This document shows positions 1 through 6,800 of a DNA stretch of 6,800 nucleotides, piece after piece; within the stretch, counting starts at the first letter, position 1, and each line of letters starts with the position of its first letter. This DNA comes from Flaviramulus sp. (lineage in GTDB: Bacteria; Bacteroidota; Bacteroidia; Flavobacteriales; Flavobacteriaceae), in the NCBI GenBank assembly GCA_023255235.1, contig JALRJA010000236.1, positions 1 through 6,800 on the forward strand, written 5' to 3'. Under the pieces are notes generated by a model. That model worked only from the letters and a program-made list of their open reading frames with translations. It ran no database searches and was not told where the DNA came from. The translations under genes and the position numbers were made by a program.

Positions 1-1481
1 ATAGCTTCTTTTGTTTGTGGCATGATATCATCATCTGCTGCTGCTACAATAATAGCTATATCTGTTACTTGAGCACCTCGAGCACGCATGGCAGTAAAGG
101 CCTCGTGACCTGGTGTATCTAAAAAGGCTATTTTTTGACCATTTTCTAGTTCTACTCCATAGGCACCAATGTGTTGGGTAATACCACCCGACTCGCCGGC
201 TATAACATTTTCTTCACGAATGTAATCTAAAAGCGAGGTTTTTCCGTGGTCAACATGACCCATAACGGTTACAATTGGAGCACGTGGTTTTAGGTCTTCT
301 GGTTTATCTTTAACAATTTCAATAGATTCTTCAATATCGGCTGTTACAAATTCTACTTGATAACCAAATTCTTCGGCAACTATTGATAGTGTTTCGGCAT
401 CCAATCGTTGGTTCATGGTAACCATCATACCAAGAGACATACAGGCTGAAATAATTTCTGTAACGCCTACATTCATCATAGTAGCTACTTCACTGGCTGT
501 AACAAATTCGGTTACTTTAAGTATTTTGCTTTCGGCAGCCTCTAGCTGTTGGTCTATTTCTGATTGTTCTCTATGTTGATCTCTTTTATCTCTTCTATAT
601 TTAGCTCCTTTGCCTTTAGTTGATTTTCCTTGAAGCTTTTCAAGGGTTTCTCTAACTTGTTTTTTTACATCTTCTTCACTGGGTTCTTCTTTGAGAGCAT
701 TTCGGCGACCTTGTCCTGGTTTTGATTTAAATCTATCATTACCGCCTCTGTTGTTTGAGTCTTTGTTATCTTGAGAAGGTTTAACTTTACTTATACGACG
801 GCGTTTTCTTTTACTAGCAGATAGCGATTCGTTGTTTTTTTCTTCTGGTTTTTTTTCTTCTTTCTTTTTCTTGGGTTTGTTAAATTGCGTTAAATCAATT
901 TTATCTCCAGAAATTTTTGGTCCAGTTAGTTTTTTATACTTAGTTTCAACTTTTTCTTCGGGTATGGTTTCTTGCTCATCACTGGTTTGTGATGTTTGTT
1001 TTGGGGCTTCTTTAGGTTTTTCTTGGGTATTCGCTGGCTCTATTTTAGGGGTTATTTCTTCTTTTACTACTTCAGGCTCTGGTTTAGGAACTTCTGGTTT
1101 TTCTTCGGGTTTTTTGGGTTCTAAGTCAATTTTCCCTATTTGTTTAGGTCCTGTAAGTGCTTTTGAAGCTTTAATAATATCTTCTTGGTGTGTTTTTTCT
1201 ACGGCTTCTTGAGCTTTTAGCTTGGCTTCTAGTTCTTTTTCACGTTTAATACGTATGTCTTCTTTTTCTTTTAGCTTTGCTTCGCTTACTTCAAGAGATT
1301 TAACTTTTTTGTTTGCATCTGTTTCAAACTCATCTGAAAGGATTTTATAGGTTTCTTCAGAAATTTTTGTTGTGGGACGTTTCTCTATTTCGACGCCTTT
1401 AGAATCTAAAAATTCTACGGCACGATCTAGAGAGATGTTAAGTTCTCTTAATACTTTATTTAATCTTATTGTTTCAGCCAT
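1..1481 (-). CDS. infB: Translation initiation factor IF-2, N-terminal half (partial, runs off left edge)
   Basis: IF2 is the GTPase that brings initiator fMet-tRNA to the 30S subunit and promotes 50S joining. The visible part is 493 codons from ATG at 1481. Residues 1-55 form the first IF2_N domain ([20 protein letters not shown]). Residues about 60-318 are a Lys/Glu/Pro-rich disordered linker with two LTGPK..G.IDL motifs, at 109-120 and 185-197. Residues about 319-385 are a second IF2_N-like domain. The G domain follows: G1 GHVDHGKTS at 408-416, the G2 region GGITQHIGA at 432-440, and G3 DTPGH at 455-459. The frame leaves the window at residue 493, before the NKxD motif and domains II-IV, so roughly half the protein is missing because of the window edge and not because of damage. 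No stop interrupts the frame. It is the third gene of rimP-nusA-infB, 29 bp after nusA. The N-terminal residues match the family start, and no Shine-Dalgarno is visible. Confidence 0.97.
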   Translation of the reverse strand, partial: MAETIRLNKVLRELNISLDRAVEFLDSKGVEIEKRPTTKISEETYKILSDEFETDANKKVKSLEVSEAKLKEKEDIRIKREKELEAKLKAQEAVEKTHQEDIIKASKALTGPKQIGKIDLEPKKPEEKPEVPKPEPEVVKEEITPKIEPANTQEKPKEAPKQTSQTSDEQETIPEEKVETKYKKLTGPKISGDKIDLTQFNKPKKKKEEKKPEEKNNESLSASKRKRRRISKVKPSQDNKDSNNRGGNDRFKSKPGQGRRNALKEEPSEEDVKKQVRETLEKLQGKSTKGKGAKYRRDKRDQHREQSEIDQQLEAAESKILKVTEFVTASEVATMMNVGVTEIISACMSLGMMVTMNQRLDAETLSIVAEEFGYQVEFVTADIEESIEIVKDKPEDLKPRAPIVTVMGHVDHGKTSLLDYIREENVIAGESGGITQHIGAYGVELENGQKIAFLDTPGHEAFTAMRARGAQVTDIAIIVAAADDDIMPQTKEA

Positions 1482-1510
1482 AAATTGCCATTAAAATACT
1501 CAAATATATG

Positions 1511-2743
1511 TTATTCTTCGAATTCTTCTCTTAAAATTCTAATAACATCGTTAATTGTTTCTTCTTCTAAGTCTGTTCTTTTAACTAAATCATCTACTTC
1601 TTGTTCTAAGATACTTTTGGCGGTATCTAAACCTGCTTTGCTAAATTCATCAATAATCCAACCTTCAATTTCATCGGAGAATTCTCTTAATTCTACATCT
1701 TCTTCGGCACCTTCTCTAAAAACATCTATCTCATAGCCTGTTAATTGACCTGCTAACCTAATGTTGTGACCTCCTCTACCTATGGCTTTGCTTACTTCTT
1801 CGGGTTTTAAAATAACTTCAGCTCGTTTTGTTTCTTCGTCTATTTTTATTGAGGTTACTCTTGCTGGGCTTAATGCTCTTGTAATGTATAATTGTAAATT
1901 ATTGGTGTAGTTAATTACATCAATATTTTCATTTCCTAATTCGCGAACTATACTGTGAATTCTGGAGCCTTTCATACCTACGCATGCTCCAACGGGGTCT
2001 ATTCTATCGTCATAGGAATCTACCGATACTTTGGCTTTTTCTCCTGGTATTCTTACTACATTTTTAATGGTTATTAAGCCATCGAAAACTTCGGGTATTT
2101 CTTGTTCAAATAATTTTTCAAGGAATAAGGGAGCTGTTCTTGACATGATAATGGTGGGTTTAGCTCCTTTTAGTTCTACGCTATCAATTACACCTCTTAC
2201 GTTGTCTCCTTTTCTAAAAAAATCTGATGGTATTTGTTTGTCTTTGGGCAGTACTATTTCATTTCCTTCGTCGTCTAGTAAAATAACCGCTCTGTGGCGA
2301 ATATGGTGCACTTCTGCTGTATAAATTTCACCTACTAAATCTTTAAATTGCTTGTAAATGATGCCGTTATCGTGTTCGTGAATTTTGGAAATTAAATTTT
2401 GTCGTAAGGCTAAAATTGCTCGTCTTCCTAAATCTATAAGCTTTACTTCTTCTGATACGTCTTCGCCTACCTCAAAATCGGGCTCAATTTTTCGAGCTTC
2501 AGATAATGAAATTTCTTGATTTGGTTCTTCAACTTCGCCATCGGCAACAACAATTCTGTTTCTCCAAATTTCTAAATCACCTTTATCGGGGTTTACAATA
2601 ATATCAAAATTATCATCGTCACCGTATTTCTTTTTTAAGGCATTTCTAAAGACATCTTCTAAAATAGCCATCAATGTAACTCTGTCTATGAGTTTGTCGT
2701 CTTTGAATTCAGAAAAAGATTCAATTAAAGCGATGTTTTCCAT
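1511..2743 (-). CDS. nusA: Transcription termination/antitermination factor NusA
   Basis: NusA binds RNA polymerase and nascent RNA, and modulates pausing, intrinsic termination and antitermination complexes. The protein is 410 residues. Residues 1-130 are the polymerase-binding N-terminal domain. About 133-202 form the S1 RNA-binding domain (from LVGEIYTAEV to TIIMSRT). KH1 carries DPVGACVGMKGSRI at 249-262, with its GxxG at 256-259. KH2 carries AIGRGGHNIRLAGQ at 320-333, with its GxxG at 322-325. The linker SPARV is at 292-296. The C-terminus (about 345-410) is very acidic and has at most one short helix-hairpin-helix-like segment; the two long acidic repeats of E. coli NusA are absent, as is usual in Bacteroidota. 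It lies 13 bp after rimP and 29 bp before infB, in one operon. The ATG at 2743 fits the family N-terminus (MENIALIESFSEFK); only a weak purine stretch precedes it. Confidence 0.98.
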   Translation of the reverse strand: MENIALIESFSEFKDDKLIDRVTLMAILEDVFRNALKKKYGDDDNFDIIVNPDKGDLEIWRNRIVVADGEVEEPNQEISLSEARKIEPDFEVGEDVSEEVKLIDLGRRAILALRQNLISKIHEHDNGIIYKQFKDLVGEIYTAEVHHIRHRAVILLDDEGNEIVLPKDKQIPSDFFRKGDNVRGVIDSVELKGAKPTIIMSRTAPLFLEKLFEQEIPEVFDGLITIKNVVRIPGEKAKVSVDSYDDRIDPVGACVGMKGSRIHSIVRELGNENIDVINYTNNLQLYITRALSPARVTSIKIDEETKRAEVILKPEEVSKAIGRGGHNIRLAGQLTGYEIDVFREGAEEDVELREFSDEIEGWIIDEFSKAGLDTAKSILEQEVDDLVKRTDLEEETINDVIRILREEFEE

Positions 2744-2756
2744 AATTCTTTTTGAA

Positions 2757-3218
2757 TTAAAATTTAATCATAATTTTTGCTTCTACAATATCTTGGTAAG
2801 CAATTATTGCTTCCTTTTTTATAGTTATTTTGCCTTTACCTATGGGTTTTGGCTCTCTTACTTTCCATTCTAAAGTAATATTGTTGTTTGTGGCTTTTGT
2901 AAGGATTCCTTGGTTTTTTCCTAAGCTTGTTTTTACTTCAAGGGTTCTGTTTAAATTCTTTGTGTATTGTCTTTTGTGCACCAACGGTGTTGTGGCACCA
3001 GCCGACATAACTTCTATAGAAAAATCGGTTTCTTCTCTATCTAAATTATGTTCAATAGCTCGACTTATAAACATACAATCTTCTACTAAAACGCCTTTAT
3101 CTCCGTCTATCACAACTTTGATATGATTTTCATTGTTTATAGAAAAATCAATAAGAAATAAATCTAATCGTTCTTTTAAAGCAGTTTCTAGTAAGTTTTC
3201 AACCTTAGTTTTAAACAT
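2757..3218 (-). CDS. rimP: Ribosome maturation factor RimP
   Basis: RimP (DUF150 family, YhbC/YlxS) assists late maturation of the 30S ribosomal subunit. The protein is 153 residues, a normal length for the family. The N-terminal alpha/beta domain (about 1-75) shows the typical pattern DGDKGVLVEDCMFISRAIE around 38-56 and DFSIEVMSAGATTPL around 65-79, the counterpart of the family's EVSSPG..RPL. It is followed by RQYTKNLNR and a C-terminal Sm-like beta domain (about 85-153). It is the first gene of the rimP-nusA-infB operon, an arrangement shared by many bacteria. The ATG at 3218 lies only 9 bases after the T tract of a terminator-like hairpin and has no recognisable Shine-Dalgarno, so expression probably depends on read-through of that hairpin. 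Confidence 0.95.
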   Translation of the reverse strand: MFKTKVENLLETALKERLDLFLIDFSINNENHIKVVIDGDKGVLVEDCMFISRAIEHNLDREETDFSIEVMSAGATTPLVHKRQYTKNLNRTLEVKTSLGKNQGILTKATNNNITLEWKVREPKPIGKGKITIKKEAIIAYQDIVEAKIMIKF

Positions 3219-3227
3219 TTTTAGTAT

Positions 3228-3253
3228 AAAAAGAGGGGACTTTTTGTCCCCTC
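3228..3253 (-). terminator. Terminator-like hairpin in the rimP-nusA-infB leader (candidate attenuator)
   Basis: On the minus strand, perfect 8-bp arms GAGGGGAC and GTCCCCTC (six G-C pairs) flank a 5-base A loop and are followed at once by five T. This is the form of an intrinsic terminator. It reads toward rimP: the plus strand has no T run after the stem. It sits after the probable rimP promoter and its T tract ends 9 bases before the rimP ATG, so it would stop operon transcription before the first codon unless read through. I see no competing antiterminator fold in the short leader. It could instead simply catch transcripts from upstream if the real operon promoter lies elsewhere. Confidence 0.75.
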
Positions 3254-3281
3254 GAATCTTTAATTTTGCCTTTCAACGGTG

Positions 3282-3289
3282 CAAATATA
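3282..3289 (-). promoter_or_regulatory. Probable -7 promoter box for rimP-nusA-infB
   Basis: The minus strand reads TATATTTG, a full match to the Bacteroidota TAnnTTTG box, followed by CACC as is common in Flavobacteriaceae. It lies 64 bases before the rimP ATG and would start transcription near 3275-3278, giving a leader of about 60 nt that contains the hairpin. No TTG element stands at the usual 17-23 base spacing, so the call is only moderate. Confidence 0.45.
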
Positions 3290-3320
3290 TAATTTTTTAT
3301 TGATTTTTAAGGAATATTTA

Positions 3321-3366
3321 TCAAATAAGTTAGCCTAGTGGTTTGTTGTTGTAGCACCTTATTTGA
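3321..3366. repeat. 9-bp inverted repeat in the tRNA-Gln/rimP intergenic region
   Basis: TCAAATAAG at 3321-3329 is exactly complementary to CTTATTTGA at 3358-3366, with 28 bases between. The stem is AT-rich, has no adjoining T tract on either strand, and overlaps no gene. It could be an operator, a weak RNA stem or chance. It lies in the only stretch here without assigned function, between the tRNA terminator and the rimP promoter box. Confidence 0.35.
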
Positions 3367-3430
3367 GTAGTTGGTTTTTTTTACTCTCTTTTGGTTTAAA
3401 AATAAATGCGTTTATAATGGTTTTAAATAT

Positions 3431-3460
3431 AAAAACCCTAACTACTTTCGTAATTAGGGT
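3431..3460 (-). terminator. Intrinsic terminator of tRNA-Gln
   Basis: Eleven base pairs (arms ACCCTAATTAC and GTAGTTAGGGT, one G-U wobble) close a GAAA tetraloop and are followed by TTTT then TATATTT on the minus strand. The hairpin begins 10 bases after the tRNA 3' end, in the right orientation to end the tRNA transcript. The plus strand also has a T-rich run after the stem (CTCTTTTTT), so it may work in both directions. Confidence 0.85.
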
Positions 3461-3470
3461 CTCTTTTTTG

Positions 3471-3543
3471 TTGGCCTACTAGGGCTCGAACCTAGACTCT
3501 TCTGGACCAAAACCAGACGTGTTGCCAGTTACACCATAGGCCA
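3471..3543 (-). tRNA. trnQ: tRNA-Gln (anticodon UUG)
   Basis: The 73-nt minus-strand sequence folds as a full cloverleaf. The acceptor is TGGCCTA with TAGGCCA, then discriminator A. The D stem is GTGT/ACAC. The anticodon stem is TCTGG/CCAGA around loop TTTTGGT, which places TTG at positions 34-36. The variable loop has five bases. The T stem is CTAGG/CCTAG around TTCGAGC. The 3' CCA is not encoded and must be added after transcription. UUG reads the glutamine codon CAA (and CAG by wobble), and the U1-A72 end resembles other bacterial tRNA-Gln. The gene has its own promoter and terminator and stands upstream of rimP on the same strand. Confidence 0.97.
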
Positions 3544-3560
3544 CTGCGTAATTAAGGGTG

Positions 3561-3590
3561 CAAATTTAGTACAAAGTTTTATTTTCACAA
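3561..3590 (-). promoter_or_regulatory. Promoter of tRNA-Gln (Bacteroidota type)
   Basis: The minus strand carries TTG (3590-3588), a 19-base spacer and TAAATTTG (3568-3561), a complete match to the Bacteroidota housekeeping pattern TTG-N19-TAnnTTTG. Transcription would start near 3554-3557, roughly 12 bases before the mature tRNA 5' end at 3543. Confidence 0.7.
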
Positions 3591-3696
3591 GTATTTTTTC
3601 TAAAATTATACTGAAACTCTTAAGGTTTGATTAAAAAAATCTAACATTAATGTATTTATTACTAAATTCGCTTTGAAAATTAAATACGTTTTTTAC

Positions 3697-6600
3697 ATGA
3701 CCGATTTTAACTTTAAAAAATGGAACACCTTTTTAGGATGGGTCTCTTTTTTAATTGCACTTACTACCTATGCTTTAACCGTTGAGCCTACGGTGAGTTT
3801 TTGGGATGCTGGCGAATATATTTTAACTTCAGCAAAACTTCAGGTTGGGCATCCGCCTGGAGCTCCTCTTTTTCAAATGATTGGTGCTTTCTTTTCAATT
3901 TTTACATTTGGAAATAATGAACTTATTGGGTGGATGATGAACATGATGAGTGGTGTTTCTAGTGCGTTCACAATTTTGTTTATGTTTTGGACAATTACCT
4001 TGTTATTAAAAAAAATAACAGGTAATAATAAGCTTTCTCAACCCAAAGCAATAGCTGTTTTAGGTAGTGCTTTAGTAGGCAGTTTGGCTTTTGCTTTTAC
4101 AGATTCGTTTTGGTTTAATGCCGTAGAAACTGAGGTTTATGCCATGGCAACTTTAATTATGTCTATTTTATTTTGGCTAGGGTTGCGTTGGGAACAAGAT
4201 ATGAACAAACCCAGAGGTAACCGTTGGCTTATTTTAATTGCGTTTATTATAGGCTTATCATTTGGCGTTCATTTTATGGGTTTACTAACCATTCCTGCCA
4301 TTGGGCTTATTTATTACTTTAAAAAGTATAAAACCATTACGCTTAAAAACTTTATTATTGCCAATGTGGTTTCAATAGCTATTTTGCTATTTATATTTAA
4401 ACTTTTGGCTCCAAATATTCTTAAAATATTTAGTGTTTTTGAAATCTTTTTTGTTAACAGTATTGGGCTTCCTTTTAACTCTGGCTCTATTATAGCAGGA
4501 CTTGTTTTAATAGCTTTTATTTACTCTGCTTTACAATACACAAGAAAAAAAGGCTATATACATTTAAATACCGGTATTCTTTGTATCACATTTGTTATTA
4601 TTGGTTTTTCAACCTGGTTAATGCTTCCTATTAGGGCAAATGCTAATGTAACAGTTAATGAAAACGACCCGTCAAGTGCCAGAGAGTTATTAGCTTATTA
4701 TAATTTAGAACAATATCCTGAAACACATTTATTTTATGGGCCACAGTTTACAGACCAATATGCCTATTTAGATGAAAATAACCCGTATATAGATGATAAG
4801 CCTAAATATGAAAAAGACTATAAAAAAGGTAAATATGTTGTTGTAAACGATTATAAAAACGCCAAACAAAATTACAACTCCAAACACGCTTCATTACTAC
4901 CGCGTATGTGGAGTGGTGAACATGCCGAAAATTACATGATGTTTTCTGGTTTTTTAAATTTTAAACTAAAACCTGAATACCAAATGGAGAACGAATTGCG
5001 TTCAGCAATTTCAAAATTTAAAAACGATGTAGCAAAAGGCAATGTAGATTATGAAGATTATAATAATTTTTTAAAACGCTTTAAAAGCTATATCGATATT
5101 GAAAAACCTTCATTAGCAAGCAATATTGCTTACCTATTTGAGTACCAACTAGGTTATATGTATTGGCGTTATTTTATGTGGAATTTCTCAGGAAGACAAG
5201 ACGATATTCAAGGGCGTTATGACAATCACGGAAACTGGATTACTGGTATAAAACCATTTGATGAATGGCTTTTAGGTTTTTCACAAGACAATTTACCTAG
5301 CGACGTAAAAAACAATAAAGCTAGAAACACCTATTATTTACTACCTTTTATTTTAGGTCTTATAGGATTCTTTTTTCTTTTTAACAAAAACAAAAAACGC
5401 TTTTGGGTTATGCTGGTTTTTTTCCTGTTTACAGGAATAGCTATACAGGTTTATACCAATGTACGCCCTTTTGAACCTCGTGAGCGTGATTACTCGGTTG
5501 TTGGTTCTTTTTATGTGTTTGCTATTTTGATTGGTTTTGGGGTTTATGCTATTTACGATATGTTTAAAAAATACTTATCAAAAAACCTACTAGCTCCAAT
5601 AGTAAGTATTATATGTTTAGTTTTAGTGCCAGGTATTTTAGTGGCAAACAATTGGGACGACCATGACCGTTCGGGTAAATATACAGCTAAAGCTATGGCT
5701 AAAATGTATCTGGATTCTTGTGCTGAAAATGCAATTCTATTTACCATTGGAGATAATGACACCTTTGCCCTTTGGTATGCCCAAGAAATTGAAGGTTACC
5801 GAACAGATGTGCGTGTTGTTAATACGAGCTTATTTCAAACCGATTGGTATATAGACCAAATGAAACGTAAAGCCTATGAGAGTGACCCTATTCCTTCTCA
5901 ATTAACGCATGACTTATACAAATATGGCACTAATGACTATATTATTATTCAACCTGTAATTAAAGATACACTAGATATAAAACAGTTTTTAGATTTTGTT
6001 GCAAGTGATAACCCAAGAACAAAATATAAATATGTGTTACAACAACAACAGGTAGATTTATCTCAAGTACGTAGCCAAGATTTAAATGCCACATACATGC
6101 CAACGCCTTTTTTACGAATACCGGTAAATAAAGAAAATGTTTTAAAATATGAGATTGTAAAACCTAAAGATGCTCACAATATTGTACCTTATATTGATAT
6201 AGAGGTTAGTGGTGGTGCTCTTTATAAAAACAGACTACTCATGCTAGATATTGTTGCTAATAACGATTGGAAACGCCCTATTTATTTTACAGGAGGCAGT
6301 TTTGGTGATGATGATTATATCTGGATGAAAGACTATTTACAATTAGATGGTATGTGTTATAAATTAGTTCCTATAAAAACACCTGTTGATAGAGCAAACC
6401 CTTTTGATATGGGACGTGTTGATAGTGAATTAATGTATGAAAAAGTTAAAAACTGGGATTGGGGAAATAGCGGAAGCCCAAACATATACCATGATACAGA
6501 AACACGTAAAAATTCTATTTCTTATAGAGGCAACTTAGCCCGTTTAATAGAGCAACTCATTAATGAAGACAAACTAGATAAAGCTGAAGAAGTAGCCGAT

Positions 6601-6800
6601 ATTGCCATGACAAATATGCCCGTAGAATACTTTAGCTACTATACGCTTTTAGAACCCTACATTAGCTCTTATTATGAAGTGGGCAATAAAGAAAAAGCAC
6701 AACGTTTGTTTCTTGATGTAGCCAAAAAATATCAAGAAAATTTATTGTATTACAGTCGTTTAAAAAAAGATAATAAAGAACGTTTCTTTGAAGATATTTA
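3697..6800 (+). CDS. DUF2723 (GT117-like) polytopic membrane protein, probable protein O-mannosyltransferase family (partial, runs off right edge)
   Basis: At least 1034 codons run from ATG at 3697 with no stop; the 3' end lies outside the window. The family mark is near the N-terminus: SFWDAGEY at 34-41, whose D37 and E40 are the likely catalytic acidic residues of a GT-C fold, then VGHPPGAPLF at 50-59. By eye there are about ten membrane segments between residues 11 and 312, a large soluble insert (about 318-545, with YWRYFMWNFSGRQDDIQG at 489-506), and four more segments (about 546-650). RPFEPRERDY is at 590-599 and NNWDDHDRS at 651-659. A soluble C-terminal domain follows with FTIGDNDTFALWY at 682-694 and TPR-like helices after about 945. 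Human TMEM260 of the same family O-mannosylates extracellular IPT domains; the bacterial substrate is inferred, not shown. An in-frame TGA at 3628 bounds the start; TTG at 3673 is a less likely alternative. No clear promoter or Shine-Dalgarno is visible in 3591-3696. Confidence 0.9.
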   Translation, partial: MTDFNFKKWNTFLGWVSFLIALTTYALTVEPTVSFWDAGEYILTSAKLQVGHPPGAPLFQMIGAFFSIFTFGNNELIGWMMNMMSGVSSAFTILFMFWTITLLLKKITGNNKLSQPKAIAVLGSALVGSLAFAFTDSFWFNAVETEVYAMATLIMSILFWLGLRWEQDMNKPRGNRWLILIAFIIGLSFGVHFMGLLTIPAIGLIYYFKKYKTITLKNFIIANVVSIAILLFIFKLLAPNILKIFSVFEIFFVNSIGLPFNSGSIIAGLVLIAFIYSALQYTRKKGYIHLNTGILCITFVIIGFSTWLMLPIRANANVTVNENDPSSARELLAYYNLEQYPETHLFYGPQFTDQYAYLDENNPYIDDKPKYEKDYKKGKYVVVNDYKNAKQNYNSKHASLLPRMWSGEHAENYMMFSGFLNFKLKPEYQMENELRSAISKFKNDVAKGNVDYEDYNNFLKRFKSYIDIEKPSLASNIAYLFEYQLGYMYWRYFMWNFSGRQDDIQGRYDNHGNWITGIKPFDEWLLGFSQDNLPSDVKNNKARNTYYLLPFILGLIGFFFLFNKNKKRFWVMLVFFLFTGIAIQVYTNVRPFEPRERDYSVVGSFYVFAILIGFGVYAIYDMFKKYLSKNLLAPIVSIICLVLVPGILVANNWDDHDRSGKYTAKAMAKMYLDSCAENAILFTIGDNDTFALWYAQEIEGYRTDVRVVNTSLFQTDWYIDQMKRKAYESDPIPSQLTHDLYKYGTNDYIIIQPVIKDTLDIKQFLDFVASDNPRTKYKYVLQQQQVDLSQVRSQDLNATYMPTPFLRIPVNKENVLKYEIVKPKDAHNIVPYIDIEVSGGALYKNRLLMLDIVANNDWKRPIYFTGGSFGDDDYIWMKDYLQLDGMCYKLVPIKTPVDRANPFDMGRVDSELMYEKVKNWDWGNSGSPNIYHDTETRKNSISYRGNLARLIEQLINEDKLDKAEEVADIAMTNMPVEYFSYYTLLEPYISSYYEVGNKEKAQRLFLDVAKKYQENLLYYSRLKKDNKERFFEDI

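Noticed and set aside
832..1212. A plus-strand open frame rich in Ser, Phe and Gly
   Set aside because: It is the complement of the Lys/Glu/Pro-rich infB linker; such codons leave the opposite strand free of stops. The infB frame is the conserved one.
1485..3126. Plus-strand open frames opposite nusA and rimP (1485-1736, 2031-2324, 2688-2873, 2830-3126)
   Set aside because: All lie antisense to well-conserved genes, show no recognisable protein pattern and have no promoter or ribosome-binding context.
3644..3653. 10-bp palindrome ACATTAATGT upstream of the DUF2723 gene
   Set aside because: Short, AT-rich and isolated; palindromes of this size are expected by chance in such DNA, and no second copy is visible here.
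3626..3670. Possible plus-strand promoter for the DUF2723 gene (TTTG at 3626 and TAAATTCG at 3663)
   Set aside because: The -7 candidate has a mismatch in the TTTG core and the spacing is 33 bases, well outside the normal range, so I do not call it.
5553..5854. Short frames on both strands within the DUF2723 gene (5553-5762 minus, 5663-5854 plus)
   Set aside because: They overlap the conserved NNWDDHDRS and GDNDTF region of the real gene and look like frame shadows.
1..6800. Mobile element, CRISPR array, prophage or defence island
   Set aside because: No repeats of the right form and no transposase, integrase or Cas-like reading frames. The tRNA-Gln is not followed by a repeated 3' end or an integrase.

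Overview
The window reads as chromosomal DNA of a low-GC member of the Bacteroidota, most likely Flavobacteriaceae. Three things point there: the protein types (an IF2 with the Bacteroidota-style LTGPK..G.IDL linker motifs, a short 410-residue NusA, and a DUF2723/GT117 membrane protein beginning SFWDAGEY), promoter-like TAnnTTTG boxes instead of TATAAT, and the absence of clear Shine-Dalgarno sequences before the genes. I cannot fix the genus.

The left half (1-3218, all minus strand) is the conserved translation/transcription operon rimP - nusA - infB, with gaps of 13 and 29 bp. RimP matures the 30S subunit, NusA controls RNA polymerase pausing, termination and antitermination, and IF2 (infB, cut by the left window edge within its G domain) delivers initiator tRNA. 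The leader of rimP holds a probable -7 box and then a strong intrinsic-terminator-like hairpin with a T tract ending 9 bases before the rimP ATG.

The middle (3219-3696) is intergenic DNA around a tRNA-Gln(UUG) gene on the minus strand. This gene has its own good Bacteroidota-type promoter and a GAAA-loop intrinsic terminator. About 140 bp between that terminator and the rimP promoter holds no gene, only a 9-bp inverted repeat of unknown meaning.

The right half (3697-6800, plus strand, divergent from the tRNA) is one long open frame running off the window. It is a DUF2723 polytopic membrane protein, probably a GT-C type protein O-mannosyltransferase-like enzyme related to human TMEM260.

There are no mobile elements, CRISPR arrays or defence genes, and no sign of an undescribed multi-gene system. 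The part most worth a second look is the possible NusA-responsive attenuator in front of rimP-nusA-infB.
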